Positions 33,007 to 41,708 of a stretch of 64,000 nucleotides of DNA are shown here, piece after piece (positions within the stretch are counted from its first letter, which is position 1; every line of letters begins with the position of its first letter). The position numbers and the translations under genes are program-made. This stretch comes from an uncultured Lachnospiraceae bacterium. Lineage in GTDB: Bacteria; Bacillota; Clostridia; Lachnospirales; Lachnospiraceae. The stretch spans positions 17,714-81,713 of the forward strand of contig CAJUIP010000013.1 of NCBI GenBank assembly GCA_910586315.1, read 5' to 3'. The notes below the pieces were generated by a model. It was given only the letters and a program-made list of their open reading frames with translations, was not told the DNA's origin and did no database searches.

Positions 33007-33375
33007 ATGGTTAGCAAGCAGTCAAGAAGCGAAGTCCGCAGAAAAAAGCATTATAGATTACGCAATCGCTTTGCCGGTACAGCAGAGAGACCGCGTTTGG
33101 CAGTGTTCAGAAGCAATAATCATATGTATGCTCAGATCATTGACGATTCCGTTGGACATACTTTAGCTGCAGCTTCCACTCTGGAAAAAGAGATCAAAGC
33201 TGAGTTAGAGAACACCGATACCGTTGAGGCAGCAGCATATGTTGGAACTGTAATCGCAAAGAGAGCAATAGAAAAGGGCATTAAGGAAGTTGTTTTCGAC
33301 CGCGGTGGTTTCATCTATCAGGGCAAGGTTCAGGCCTTGGCAGACGCAGCTAGAGAAGCTGGTCTGGAATTCTAG
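33007..33375 (+). CDS. rplR: 50S ribosomal protein L18 (uL18)
   Basis: L18 binds 5S rRNA. The 122 residues show the basic N-terminus RKKHYRLRNRFAGTAERPRLAVFRSNNHMYAQ (read in parts) and C-terminal GGFIYQGKVQALADAAREAGL. It lies between rplF and rpsE as usual. Confidence 0.96.
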   Translation: MVSKQSRSEVRRKKHYRLRNRFAGTAERPRLAVFRSNNHMYAQIIDDSVGHTLAAASTLEKEIKAELENTDTVEAAAYVGTVIAKRAIEKGIKEVVFDRGGFIYQGKVQALADAAREAGLEF

Positions 33376-33393
33376 TAGGGAGGAGAATACAGC

Positions 33394-33903
33394 ATGAAGC
33401 GTACAATCATTGATGCAAGTCAGTTAGAATTGAATGACAAAGTTGTTGCCATCAAGCGCGTATCCAAGACTGTAAAAGGTGGACGTACCATGAGATTTTC
33501 CGCTCTGGTAGTAGTAGGCGACGGCAATGGGCATGTAGGAGCAGGCCTTGGCAAGGCAGGCGAGGTTCCGGAGGCCATTCGTAAAGGCAAAGAGGCAGCA
33601 ATCAAGAACCTGGTTGAGGTTCCGAGAGACGAGAACAACAGCATTCCGCACGACTTCCTTGGAGAGTTCGGCAGCGCATCCGTACTTCTTAAGAGAGCTC
33701 CGGAAGGTACTGGTATCATCGCAGGCGGCCCGGTTCGTTCCGTAGTAGAGCTTGCCGGTATTAAGAATATCCGTACCAAGTCTTTAGGCTCCAATAACAA
33801 GACAAACGTAGTTCTGGCAACGATCGAGGGGCTCTTAAAGTTAAAAACTCCGGAAGAAGTTGCAAAGAACCGCGGCAAATCTGTTGAAGAAGTTGTTTGC
33901 TAA
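33394..33903 (+). CDS. rpsE: 30S ribosomal protein S5 (uS5)
   Basis: S5 contributes to decoding accuracy and is the spectinomycin-resistance locus. The 169 residues include the N-terminal double-strand-RNA-like domain (DKVVAIKRVSKTVKGGRTMRF) and the GVKNIRTKSLGSNN-like region. AGGGAGGAG precedes the ATG. Confidence 0.97.
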   Translation: MKRTIIDASQLELNDKVVAIKRVSKTVKGGRTMRFSALVVVGDGNGHVGAGLGKAGEVPEAIRKGKEAAIKNLVEVPRDENNSIPHDFLGEFGSASVLLKRAPEGTGIIAGGPVRSVVELAGIKNIRTKSLGSNNKTNVVLATIEGLLKLKTPEEVAKNRGKSVEEVVC

Positions 33904-33918
33904 TAGGAGGATAATGAA

Positions 33919-34101
33919 ATGGCAGAGAAGTTAAAAATCACATTGGTAAAATCCCCTATCGGTGCCATTCCGAAGCAGAAAGCAACTGTTAAGGCGCTTG
34001 GCTTAAAGAAGATGCACAAGACGGTTGAACTGCCGGACAATGGTGCAGTTAGAGGCATGATCCAGAGTGTAAGACATCTGGTTAAAGTTGAAGAAATCTA
34101 A
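33919..34101 (+). CDS. rpmD: 50S ribosomal protein L30 (uL30)
   Basis: The 60-residue frame is the standard bacterial length. KITLVKSPIGAIPKQKATVKALGL and VRGMIQSVRHLVKVEE are the family's two conserved halves. Its partners rpsE and rplO are directly adjacent. Confidence 0.96.
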   Translation: MAEKLKITLVKSPIGAIPKQKATVKALGLKKMHKTVELPDNGAVRGMIQSVRHLVKVEEI

Positions 34102-34128
34102 TCCGATAGAGAGTAAGGAGGTGCAGTG

Positions 34129-34569
34129 ATGAACTTATCTAATTTACATCCTGCTGAGGGTTCCAAGCATAGCGATAATTTCAGAAGAGGCCGCGGCCAT
34201 GCTTCTGGAAATGGCAAGACAGCCGGCAAGGGCCACAAGGGTCAGAAAGCCCGTTCCGGAGCTCCAAGACCTGGCTTTGAGGGCGGCCAAATGCCTTTAT
34301 ACAGACGTATTCCAAAGAGAGGATTTACAAACATCAATTCCAAGGATATTGTAGGAATTAATGTAAGTGCACTTGAGAGATTCGAGAACGACTCCACAGT
34401 TTCCGTTGAGACATTAATGGAGTGCGGTATCGTAAAGAACCCGCAGGACGGCGTTAAGATTCTTGCAAACGGCGAGTTGACAAAGAAACTTAACGTTAAA
34501 GCCAATGCTTTCAGTGAGGCCGCAAAAGCTAAAATTGAGGCAGTAGGTGGAACCTGCGAGGTGATCTAA
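34129..34569 (+). CDS. rplO: 50S ribosomal protein L15 (uL15)
   Basis: L15 is a late-assembly 50S protein. I use ATG 34129 (146 residues) behind AAGGAGG; a GTG directly before it is in frame. MNLSNLHPAEGSKH, the glycine- and arginine-rich GRGHASGNGKTAGKGHKGQ and FEGGQMPLYRRIPKRGF are diagnostic. The stop overlaps the secY start region by one base spacing. Confidence 0.96.
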   Translation: MNLSNLHPAEGSKHSDNFRRGRGHASGNGKTAGKGHKGQKARSGAPRPGFEGGQMPLYRRIPKRGFTNINSKDIVGINVSALERFENDSTVSVETLMECGIVKNPQDGVKILANGELTKKLNVKANAFSEAAKAKIEAVGGTCEVI

Positions 34570-34570
34570 T

Positions 34571-35893
34571 ATGTTAAATTCAATACAAAAAGCATTTAAG
34601 GTGAAAGAAGTCCGGGAACGGCTTCTTTACACCTTCATGATGCTTGTTGTGATTCGGATTGGCTCCTGCCTTCCGATTCCGGGTGTGGATCCCAGCTATC
34701 TGAAAACATTTTTTGACAACCTCCAGGCTTCCGGCATGGGATTTGTCAATGCGGTGACGGGAGGCTCTTTTTCCTCCATGTCTTTGTTTGCGCTGAGTAT
34801 CACCCCATATATCACATCTTCCATTATTATGCAGCTTATGACCATTGCTGTTCCGAAGCTTGAGGAAATGCAAAGGGAAGGCGAGGATGGAAGAAAGAAG
34901 ATTGCAGAGTATACAAGATATCTTACGGTTGCGCTCTCTCTGTTTGAATCCAGTGCCATGGCAATCGGCCTCGGCAGACAGGGCCTGCTCTATGAGGATC
35001 ACAGAAATTTCTGGGGATATCTGACCGTTGTGGCAGCCATGACGGCCGGTTCCGCCCTTCTTATGTGGATTGGCGAAAGAATTACCGATAAGGGAATCGG
35101 AAACGGTATCTCCATCGTACTTCTTGTCAATATCGTATCCAGCCTTCCGCAAGATGTGCTGACTCTGTATGAGCGCTTTATGGCCGGAAAGTCCGTCGCG
35201 GTCGCAACGGTGGCTGCCATCATTGTGCTGGCAGTTATTGTCGCAACGGTTGTATTCGTTCTTATTTTAAATGGTGCAGAGCGTCGTATCCCGGTACAGT
35301 ACAGTAAAAAGATGCAGGGACGCAGAATGATCGGCGGACAATCCACCTATATTCCGCTTAAGGTAAATACCGCTAATGTAATTCCGGTAATTTTTGCCTC
35401 CTCCATCATGTCTATGCCGGTGATGGTTGCACAGTTTTTCCAGGTAGATTATTCTACCATTGGAGGAAAAATTCTTCTGGCTTTAAGCTCTTCCAACTGG
35501 TTTAGACCGGAGAGTCCGGGATATTCTGTTGGTCTGCTGTTTTATATCATATTAATCGTACTGTTCGCATATTTCTATACGTCCATTACGTTTAACCCAT
35601 TGGAAGTTGCAAATAATATGAAAAAATCCGGCGGCTTTATTCCGGGCGTTCGTCCTGGTAAACCAACTTCGGATTTTCTCACCAATATTTTAAACTACAT
35701 TGTTTTCATCGGAGCGGTCGGTCTGGTTATCGTATGTATCATTCCGATCATGGCGTCCGGCCTGTTCTCCGTTGGCAGTCTTTCCTTTGGCGGCACATCC
35801 TTAATCATCATCGCAGGTGTTATCCTGGAGACTATTAAGGCTGTGGAATCTATGATGCTTGTACGAAATTACAAGGGATTCTTAAATGACTAG
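34571..35893 (+). CDS. secY: Preprotein translocase channel SecY
   Basis: SecY is the ten-helix pore of the general secretion pathway. The 440 residues start with the plug-region helix (LYTFMMLVVIRIGSCLPIPGVD) and include GNGISIVLLVNIVSSLP and the cytoplasmic loop with RRIPVQYSKKMQGRRM, which contacts the ribosome and SecA. It is coupled to rplO. A strong hairpin lies between it and adk. Confidence 0.97.
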   Translation: MLNSIQKAFKVKEVRERLLYTFMMLVVIRIGSCLPIPGVDPSYLKTFFDNLQASGMGFVNAVTGGSFSSMSLFALSITPYITSSIIMQLMTIAVPKLEEMQREGEDGRKKIAEYTRYLTVALSLFESSAMAIGLGRQGLLYEDHRNFWGYLTVVAAMTAGSALLMWIGERITDKGIGNGISIVLLVNIVSSLPQDVLTLYERFMAGKSVAVATVAAIIVLAVIVATVVFVLILNGAERRIPVQYSKKMQGRRMIGGQSTYIPLKVNTANVIPVIFASSIMSMPVMVAQFFQVDYSTIGGKILLALSSSNWFRPESPGYSVGLLFYIILIVLFAYFYTSITFNPLEVANNMKKSGGFIPGVRPGKPTSDFLTNILNYIVFIGAVGLVIVCIIPIMASGLFSVGSLSFGGTSLIIIAGVILETIKAVESMMLVRNYKGFLND

Positions 35894-35973
35894 TGCAAAG
35901 CTGTACTGGTTTGGAAGTAGCGGTTCAGAGGATATCTGAGCTGCCGCGACTGGAAACATGACAGCAGTGTAAG

Positions 35974-36016
35974 TGTTCGAAACGGGCGGAAGTTTTTTCG
36001 CCCGCTTTTTCGAACA
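35974..36016 (+). other. Strong hairpin between secY and adk
   Basis: TGTTCGAAA (35974-35982) pairs perfectly with TTTCGAACA (36008-36016), and CGGGCG (35983-35988) with CGCCCG (35999-36004), giving a nearly continuous 15-bp stem. The T6 run is inside the loop, not after the stem, so it does not look like a standard terminator. It may pause polymerase or protect or cut the mRNA between spc genes and adk. Confidence 0.7.
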
Positions 36017-36055
36017 GCTGCTTTTGGGGCTCATGAAACCCATGGAGGGATAAGC

Positions 36056-36721
36056 ATGAAAATCATTATGTTGGGCGCACCTGGCGCCGGAAAAGGGACA
36101 CAGGCGGAGAGAATTGCAGAAAAATATCAGATCCCGCATATTTCAACGGGAGATATTTTCAGAGCAAATATTAAACAGGGAACCGAGCTTGGAAAGAAAG
36201 CAAAAGCCTACATGGATCAGGGACTTCTGGTTCCGGATTCCCTGACCGTTGATCTGGTTATGGATAGAATTGGCCAGGAGGACTGTAAAAATGGTTATAT
36301 TCTGGATGGTTTTCCGCGTACCATTCCCCAGGCGGAATGCCTGACCGAAGCGCTGGAGGCCAGGGGAGAGAAAATGAATTTTGCCATTGATGTTCATGTA
36401 CCGGATGAGAATATCATTGCCCGTATGTCAGGACGCCGTGCGTGTCCGAACTGCGGTTTCACATATCATATTGTATATGCGGCTCCAAAAAAAGAAGGTG
36501 TGTGCGACAAATGTGGTTCCGCCCTTATTTTAAGAGATGATGATAAGGCAGAAACTGTGAAAAAACGTCTTTCCGTTTATCATGAACAGACCCAGCCGCT
36601 AATTGATTATTACAGCCGGGAAAAAATACTCTATACTGTGGACGGCACAAATGAGCCGGAGCATGTTTTTGAAGATATTATAAAACTTCTGGGAGCTCAA
36701 GGAAATGGCAGTAACAATTAA
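36056..36721 (+). CDS. adk: Adenylate kinase with zinc-binding lid
   Basis: Adk converts ATP plus AMP to two ADP. The 221 residues start with the P-loop MKIIMLGAPGAGKGTQAE, then STGDIFRANI and DGFPRTIPQAE. The lid has CPNCG and CDKCG, the four-Cys zinc form seen in Gram-positives. Its end overlaps map by 17 bases. Confidence 0.97.
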   Translation: MKIIMLGAPGAGKGTQAERIAEKYQIPHISTGDIFRANIKQGTELGKKAKAYMDQGLLVPDSLTVDLVMDRIGQEDCKNGYILDGFPRTIPQAECLTEALEARGEKMNFAIDVHVPDENIIARMSGRRACPNCGFTYHIVYAAPKKEGVCDKCGSALILRDDDKAETVKKRLSVYHEQTQPLIDYYSREKILYTVDGTNEPEHVFEDIIKLLGAQGNGSNN

Positions 36722-37481
36722 GTCGCACAAAGAAATAGAATTGATGAGGAAAGCCGGAGAAATCCTGGCTGCCACCCATGAGGAACTAAAAAAAGCCATT
36801 CACCCGGGGATATCCACTCTGGACATTGATAAGCTGGGAGAGCGGATTATCCGCGCTCATGGCTGCCTTCCGTCCTTTAAAAATTATAACGGATATCCCG
36901 CATCCATATGCATATCTGTCAACGATGAAGTGGTCCATGGAATTCCAAGCCGTCACCGCATCTTAAAAGAGGGAGATATTGTGAGTCTGGACGCAGGCGT
37001 TATCTATAAGGGATATCATTCCGATGCCGCCAGAACCTGGGCTGTGGGTAAAGTGTCACCGGAGGCGCAGAAGCTTATGGATGTGACAAGACAGAGCTTT
37101 TTCGAGGGAATCCGGTTTGCAAAGGCGGGGAATCATCTGAATGATATTTCTGCGGCAATCCAGTCCTTTGCTGAGAGCTTCGGCTACGGCGTGGTCCGCG
37201 ATCTGGTGGGCCATGGGATTGGAACCCATCTGCACGAGGATCCGGAGGTCCCGAATTTCGCAATGAAGAGAAAAGGGATTCTCTTGAGGCCGGGCATGAC
37301 CCTGGCCGTTGAACCCATGATTAATATGGGAGGTTCGGATGTTCTGTGGATGGATGACGACTGGACAGTGGTGACTGTCGATCATTCTCTGTCCTCCCAT
37401 TATGAGAATACGATTCTCATTACAGAAGGGGAGCCGGAAATCCTTTCTTTGTCAGCTGCTGACAGGGAGAGCGGGGCCTAA
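36705..37481 (+). CDS. map: Methionine aminopeptidase, type I
   Basis: The enzyme removes initiator Met from nascent proteins. The 258 residues include the metal ligands Asp in SLDAGVIYKGYHSDAART, His in GHGIGTHLHEDPEVPN and Glu in AVEPMINMG. The start overlaps adk by 17 bases, so translation is coupled. Confidence 0.96.
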   Translation: MAVTIKSHKEIELMRKAGEILAATHEELKKAIHPGISTLDIDKLGERIIRAHGCLPSFKNYNGYPASICISVNDEVVHGIPSRHRILKEGDIVSLDAGVIYKGYHSDAARTWAVGKVSPEAQKLMDVTRQSFFEGIRFAKAGNHLNDISAAIQSFAESFGYGVVRDLVGHGIGTHLHEDPEVPNFAMKRKGILLRPGMTLAVEPMINMGGSDVLWMDDDWTVVTVDHSLSSHYENTILITEGEPEILSLSAADRESGA

Positions 37482-37493
37482 GGAGGAACTTTC

Positions 37494-37766
37494 ATGGAAA
37501 TGCATCCAGGGTGGAGGGCCAGGTCTCTGGCCGGAAATGACAGGGGACAAATTTATGTCATAAAAGAGGATAGTCCTCCATATGTTTTTTTGCTGGGCCC
37601 AAACGGAAGGACGCTCCGAAAGAATAAAAAGCATGTTCAGGTAATAAAGAGAATGAAAGAGTTACAGTTCACGGCCGATGCTTCTTGTCCGCGATACGCG
37701 GGCAAGAAGATGCCCCCTCCCGTGAATAGAAACATGAAAGACGTCGTACAGGAGGTAAGAGAGTAG
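37494..37766 (+). CDS. KOW-domain RNA-binding protein
   Basis: This 90-residue protein carries an N-terminal KOW-like fold (GWRARSLAGNDRGQIYVI with hydrophobic strands after it) related to the archaeal/eukaryal L14e family. Such a gene between map and infA is a regular feature of Lachnospiraceae and relatives. Its role is unknown but the position suggests a ribosome or translation link. GGAGGAACTTTC precedes the ATG, and it ends one base before infA. Confidence 0.8.
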   Translation: MEMHPGWRARSLAGNDRGQIYVIKEDSPPYVFLLGPNGRTLRKNKKHVQVIKRMKELQFTADASCPRYAGKKMPPPVNRNMKDVVQEVRE

Positions 37767-37767
37767 T

Positions 37768-37986
37768 ATGTCAAAGGCAGACGTAATTGAGATCGAGGGC
37801 GTTGTTATTGAAAAATTGCCCAATGCCATGTTTCAGGTGGAACTGGAAAACGGCCATAAGGTTCTGGCAACCATTAGCGGAAAGCTCCGCATGAACTATA
37901 TCAGAATTCTTCCCGGTGATAAGGTGACACTGGAGATGTCTCCCTATGATCTGTCCAAAGGCCGTATTATTTGGCGAGATAAATAA
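37768..37986 (+). CDS. infA: Translation initiation factor IF-1
   Basis: IF-1 blocks the A site during initiation. The 72 residues form the S1/OB fold (VIEKLPNAMFQVELENGHKVLA, then GDKVTLEMSPYDLSKGRI). It is the last gene before a 340-base gap with an internal promoter. Confidence 0.97.
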   Translation: MSKADVIEIEGVVIEKLPNAMFQVELENGHKVLATISGKLRMNYIRILPGDKVTLEMSPYDLSKGRIIWRDK

Positions 37987-38058
37987 GACACATAAGAAGC
38001 AGTCCAGGGGGATGTGGACGATTATGGCATACGGCCATTGAAAATTGCTTTGCAGCTC

Positions 38059-38086
38059 CCGGTCAATCAGTGGAGTGATTGACCGG
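38059..38086 (+). other. Perfect 11-bp stem-loop after infA
   Basis: CCGGTCAATCA pairs exactly with TGATTGACCGG around GTGGAG. No T run follows directly, so it may be an mRNA-end stabiliser or a factor-dependent stop site. It lies in the 340-base gap 37987-38326 upstream of the internal promoter. Confidence 0.6.
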
Positions 38087-38139
38087 AGAGTGAACAGTAA
38101 TAACTGTTACAACAATATAAAGAAAAATCAAGAAAATGC

Positions 38140-38168
38140 TTGATTTTCCAGGATAAAGGTGTTATAAT
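38140..38168 (+). promoter_or_regulatory. Internal promoter for the rpmJ-rplQ genes
   Basis: TTGATT (38140-38145), 17 bases, perfect TATAAT (38163-38168). It gives the alpha-operon part (rpmJ, rpsM, rpsK, rpsD, rpoA, rplQ) its own start with a leader of about 150 bases. Confidence 0.75.
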
Positions 38169-38175
38169 GCTCAAG

Positions 38176-38326
38176 CGAACTTTGTTGGAACGCTTGTATT
38201 ATGCCCTTTTTTGGGGTGTTCATATACAGGTATGGCAACCCGTAATGCCGCTTCTCTGAGAGACTGGAGCTGGTGTGTATCCGGTATGGAGGAACGAGGC
38301 GGACTACGAAGGAAAGGAGAATTACT
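38176..38326 (+). promoter_or_regulatory. Candidate ribosomal-protein leader before rpmJ
   Basis: The region between the internal promoter and rpmJ contains AAGCG/CGCTT (38175-38196) and ATGCCC/GGGTGT-like arms (38200-38220), then a purine-rich stretch with two ribosome-binding-like sites. S4, encoded two genes downstream of rpsM, is the classical regulator of such operons. Assigning it here is inference from position; the fold is not checked. Confidence 0.4.
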
Positions 38327-38440
38327 GTGAAAGTAAGATCATCAGTAAAACCGATTTGCGAAAAGTGTAAGATCATTAAGAGAAAAGGCAGTATCAGAGT
38401 AATCTGCGAAAATCCTAAACACAAACAAAGACAGGGCTAA
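38327..38440 (+). CDS. rpmJ: 50S ribosomal protein L36 (bL36)
   Basis: A 37-residue frame starts at GTG 38327 behind GGAAAGGAG. It reads MKVRSSVKPICEKCKIIKR, then RGSIRVICENPKHKQRQG-like sequence with the four zinc ligands C, C, C and H of the zinc form. It is the standard length and lies in its usual place between infA and rpsM. Confidence 0.96.
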   Translation: MKVRSSVKPICEKCKIIKRKGSIRVICENPKHKQRQG

Positions 38441-38546
38441 TGCCGCTTGATCGCCCATATTTTCGCGCGGCTTTGGTATGACTCGCCAGGGTGCGTTGTT
38501 CGTACCGGCAAACAATATTTCTACTAAATTAAATGGAGGTACACTC

Positions 38547-38915
38547 ATGGCTCGTATTTCAGGTGTTGATTTACCAAGAGAAAAACGTGTCGAAATCGGC
38601 TTAACTTATATCTACGGTATCGGTAGAGCAAGTGCAAACCGTATTCTTGCTGAGGCTGGTGTAAACCCTGACACACGTGTTAAGGATTTAACCGATGACG
38701 AAGTGAAGAACATTGCGGCAGTGATTGCTGAGTCCCAGACAGTGGAAGGCGACCTGCGTCGTGAGATCGCTTTAAACATCAAGAGACTTCAGGAAATCGG
38801 CTGTTACAGAGGCATTCGTCATAGAAAGAGCCTTCCTTGCCGTGGTCAGAAGACCAAGACGAACGCAAGAACATGTAAAGGTCCGAGAAAGACAGTAGCG
38901 AACAAGAAGAAATAA
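38547..38915 (+). CDS. rpsM: 30S ribosomal protein S13 (uS13)
   Basis: S13 bridges the 30S head to the 50S. I start at ATG 38547 behind ATGGAGG (122 residues); the frame is open further upstream but without homology. MARISGVDLPREKRVEIGL and RGIRHRKSLPCRGQKTKTNART are diagnostic. Confidence 0.97.
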   Translation: MARISGVDLPREKRVEIGLTYIYGIGRASANRILAEAGVNPDTRVKDLTDDEVKNIAAVIAESQTVEGDLRREIALNIKRLQEIGCYRGIRHRKSLPCRGQKTKTNARTCKGPRKTVANKKK

Positions 38916-39008
38916 CTGTTTCGTTAAGTAACAGCAGAGATGAATCACGTTGCATGTTTTAAAGACAGGAAACAGGGTTCAAAATTCAAGAAAGTAGGTT
39001 AGTTTAAA

Positions 39009-39410
39009 ATGGCTAAAAAAGTGTCCACTGCAAAGAAAGTGACAAAAAAGCGTGTAAAGAAAAACGTTGAACGCGGACAGGCGCACATCCAGTCATCTTT
39101 TAACAACACAATCGTGACATTAACAGATGCACAGGGAAATGCCTTATCTTGGGCAAGTGCAGGCGGTCTGGGATTTAGAGGTTCAAGGAAATCTACTCCA
39201 TATGCAGCTCAGATGGCTGCAGAAACTGCAACTAAGGCAGCTCTTGTACATGGTTTAAAATCCGTTGACGTTATGGTAAAAGGACCTGGCTCAGGTCGTG
39301 AGGCAGCTATCCGTGCCCTTCAGGCATGTGGCCTTGAGGTAACAAGCATTAAGGACGTGACACCGGTTCCGCATAACGGATGCCGTCCGCCAAAGCGTAG
39401 AAGAGTCTAA
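39009..39410 (+). CDS. rpsK: 30S ribosomal protein S11 (uS11)
   Basis: S11 lines the mRNA exit channel. The 133 residues have a lysine-rich start, AHIQSSFNNTIVTLTDAQGN, and the C-terminal DVTPVPHNGCRPPKRRRV. The ribosome binding site is weak (AAGTAGGTTAGTTTAAA). Confidence 0.97.
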   Translation: MAKKVSTAKKVTKKRVKKNVERGQAHIQSSFNNTIVTLTDAQGNALSWASAGGLGFRGSRKSTPYAAQMAAETATKAALVHGLKSVDVMVKGPGSGREAAIRALQACGLEVTSIKDVTPVPHNGCRPPKRRRV

Positions 39411-39426
39411 TTAGGAGGAAGTAATA

Positions 39427-40020
39427 ATGGCAGTTGATAGAGTTCCTGTTCTTAAAAGATGCAGATCCCTTGGTCTTGATCCCATTTATTTAGGAATAGA
39501 TAAAAAATCCAACAGAGAATCCAAAAGAGCTAATAAGAAAATAAGTGAATACGGCCTTCAGTTAAGAGAAAAGCAGAAGGCTAAATTCATCTATGGCGTA
39601 CTTGAGAAACCTTTCCGCAACTACTATGAGAAGGCGGAGCGTTTAAGCGGACAGACTGGTGAGAATCTTATGATTCTCTTAGAGCGCAGACTTGACAATG
39701 TATTGTTCCGTATGGGCTTCGGCAGAACAAGAAAAGAAACAAGACAGATTGTGGATCACAAGCATGTTTTGGTAAACGGCAAGTGCGTAAACATCCCGTC
39801 TTATCTTGTAAAGACCGGAGATGTTGTTGAAATCAAAGAAAAGCACAAAGGTGACAACAGATACAAATTAATTCTTGACGTTACAGGCGGCCGTCTGATT
39901 CCGGCATGGTTAGATGTTGATCAGGAGAACCTCAAAGGTACAGTTAAGGCTCTTCCGACCAGAGAAGAAATCGACGTTCCCGTAAACGAGATGCTTATTG
40001 TCGAGTTGTACTCCAAATAA
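39427..40020 (+). CDS. rpsD: 30S ribosomal protein S4 (uS4)
   Basis: S4 is a primary 16S-binding protein and a known translational repressor of alpha operons. The 197 residues end in an S4 RNA-binding domain (RLDNVLFRMGFGRTRKETRQIV). No N-terminal zinc Cys cluster is present. AGGAGGAAGTAATA precedes the ATG. Confidence 0.97.
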   Translation: MAVDRVPVLKRCRSLGLDPIYLGIDKKSNRESKRANKKISEYGLQLREKQKAKFIYGVLEKPFRNYYEKAERLSGQTGENLMILLERRLDNVLFRMGFGRTRKETRQIVDHKHVLVNGKCVNIPSYLVKTGDVVEIKEKHKGDNRYKLILDVTGGRLIPAWLDVDQENLKGTVKALPTREEIDVPVNEMLIVELYSK

Positions 40021-40092
40021 TAATTCACCGAAGCAGAGGATGCTTCCTCTGCTTCGCGGCAGTTGTTGTATACCCAGAAGGAGGGGCTTTTT

Positions 40093-41055
40093 GTGTTCGA
40101 TTTTGAGAAACCAAACATTGAGATTGCTGAAATTTCCGAAGATAAAAAATACGGGAAGTTTGTTGTAGAGCCTTTGGAAAGGGGATACGGCACAACTTTG
40201 GGCAATTCCCTTAGAAGAATCATGCTTTCTTCTTTACCGGGTTCTGCTGTCAGCCAGGTGAAAATCGACGGAGTCCTGCATGAGTTCAGCTCCATTTCCG
40301 GTGTTAAGGAAGATGTGACTGAAATCATCATGAACGTCAAGAACTTAGCAATCAAGAATAACAGCGATACAAATGAGCCGAAAACCGCATACATCGAATT
40401 TGAGGGCGAAGGTGTTATTACAGCTGCTGATATTCAGGCAGATGCAGACATTGAGATTCTCAATCCGGAGCAGGTTATTGCAACTTTAAGCGGCGGCACC
40501 GACAGTAAGTTCTATATGGAGCTTACCATTACCAATGGCCGCGGCTATGTAAGCGCTGATAAAAACAAGAACGGCGACCTTCCGATTGGCGTAATTGCGG
40601 TAGATTCCATTTACACACCTGTTGAGCGTGTCAATATGGCTGTCGAAAATACCCGTGTGGGTCAGATGACAGACTATGACAAGCTTACACTGGAAATCTA
40701 CACAAATGGCACGCTTGACCCGGATGAGGCTGTCAGTCTTGCTGCGAAAGTTTTAAGCGAGCATCTGAATCTCTTTATTGACCTGTCCGAGAATGCGAAA
40801 ACCGCCGAGGTTATGGTTGAGAAGGAGAATAATGAAAAAGAAAAGGTTCTCGAGATGAACATTGACGAGCTGGAGCTTTCCGTTCGTTCTTACAACTGTC
40901 TCAAGAGAGCCGGCATCAATACCGTAGAAGAGCTGTGCAGCCGTACTTCCGAGGATATGATGAAGGTGAGAAATCTTGGAAGAAAGTCCTTGGAAGAGGT
41001 ACTTGCAAAGTTAAAGGAGTTGGGTTTGCAGCTCAATTCCAGCGACGAGCAGTAA
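40093..41055 (+). CDS. rpoA: RNA polymerase alpha subunit
   Basis: The alpha subunit dimer nucleates RNA polymerase. I start at GTG 40093 behind AAGGAGGGGC (320 residues). The N-terminal domain has RGYGTTLGNSLRRIMLSSLPG and the C-terminal domain ELSVRSYNCLKRAGINTVEEL with the KVRNLGRKSLEEV DNA-binding helices. It is full length. Confidence 0.97.
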   Translation: MFDFEKPNIEIAEISEDKKYGKFVVEPLERGYGTTLGNSLRRIMLSSLPGSAVSQVKIDGVLHEFSSISGVKEDVTEIIMNVKNLAIKNNSDTNEPKTAYIEFEGEGVITAADIQADADIEILNPEQVIATLSGGTDSKFYMELTITNGRGYVSADKNKNGDLPIGVIAVDSIYTPVERVNMAVENTRVGQMTDYDKLTLEIYTNGTLDPDEAVSLAAKVLSEHLNLFIDLSENAKTAEVMVEKENNEKEKVLEMNIDELELSVRSYNCLKRAGINTVEELCSRTSEDMMKVRNLGRKSLEEVLAKLKELGLQLNSSDEQ

Positions 41056-41157
41056 TGGCTGCCGCCTGGGGAAACTGATTTATGGAAAGAAAGCAATTAT
41101 TCAGTAAGACCGAAGATGCGTGGGTAATTGTTCCACAAATGGAGGAGAATTAAAATC

Positions 41158-41694
41158 ATGGCAGGTTATAGAAAGCTTGGAAGAACATCCAGTCAGAGAA
41201 AAGCGTTACTTAGAAACCAGGTAACAAATCTTTTGTATCACGGAAAGATCGTTACCACTGAGGCCAGAGCAAAAGAGGTAAGAAAGATTGCTGAGAGCAT
41301 GATTGCTCTTGCAGTTAAGGAAAAAGACAATTTTGAGACAGTTAAAGTTACTGCCAAGGTTGCCCGCAAGGACAAGGACGGTAAGAGAGTCAAAGAGGTT
41401 GTTGATGGAAAGAAAGTTACCGTATACGATGAGGTTGAGAAGGAGATCAAAAAGGATATGCCCTCCAGACTTCATGCAAGAAGACAGATGTTAAAGACTC
41501 TGTATGGTGTAACGGATGTTCCGACTACTCTGGCAGGAAGAAAGAGAAATACGAAAAAGGTTGATCTTCCGGCAAAGTTATTTGACGAGATCGCTCCGAA
41601 GTATGTATCCCGCAACGGCGGCTACACAAGAATCGTTAAAATTGGCCAGCGTAAGGGTGACGGCGCAATGGCTGTTCTTCTTGAATTAGTTTAA
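41158..41694 (+). CDS. rplQ: 50S ribosomal protein L17 (bL17), enlarged
   Basis: L17 sits at the tunnel exit rim. I start at ATG 41158 behind GGAGGAG (178 residues). The core matches the family (YRKLGRTSSQRKALLRNQVTNLL, then RRQMLKTLYGV and GGYTRIVKIGQRKGDGA). About 50 charged residues (VARKDKDGKRVKEVVDGKK and beyond, roughly 67-108) are inserted relative to 115-130-residue forms. A clear terminator follows, ending the superoperon. Confidence 0.95.
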   Translation: MAGYRKLGRTSSQRKALLRNQVTNLLYHGKIVTTEARAKEVRKIAESMIALAVKEKDNFETVKVTAKVARKDKDGKRVKEVVDGKKVTVYDEVEKEIKKDMPSRLHARRQMLKTLYGVTDVPTTLAGRKRNTKKVDLPAKLFDEIAPKYVSRNGGYTRIVKIGQRKGDGAMAVLLELV

Positions 41695-41708
41695 TGGACG
41701 AGTAAAAG

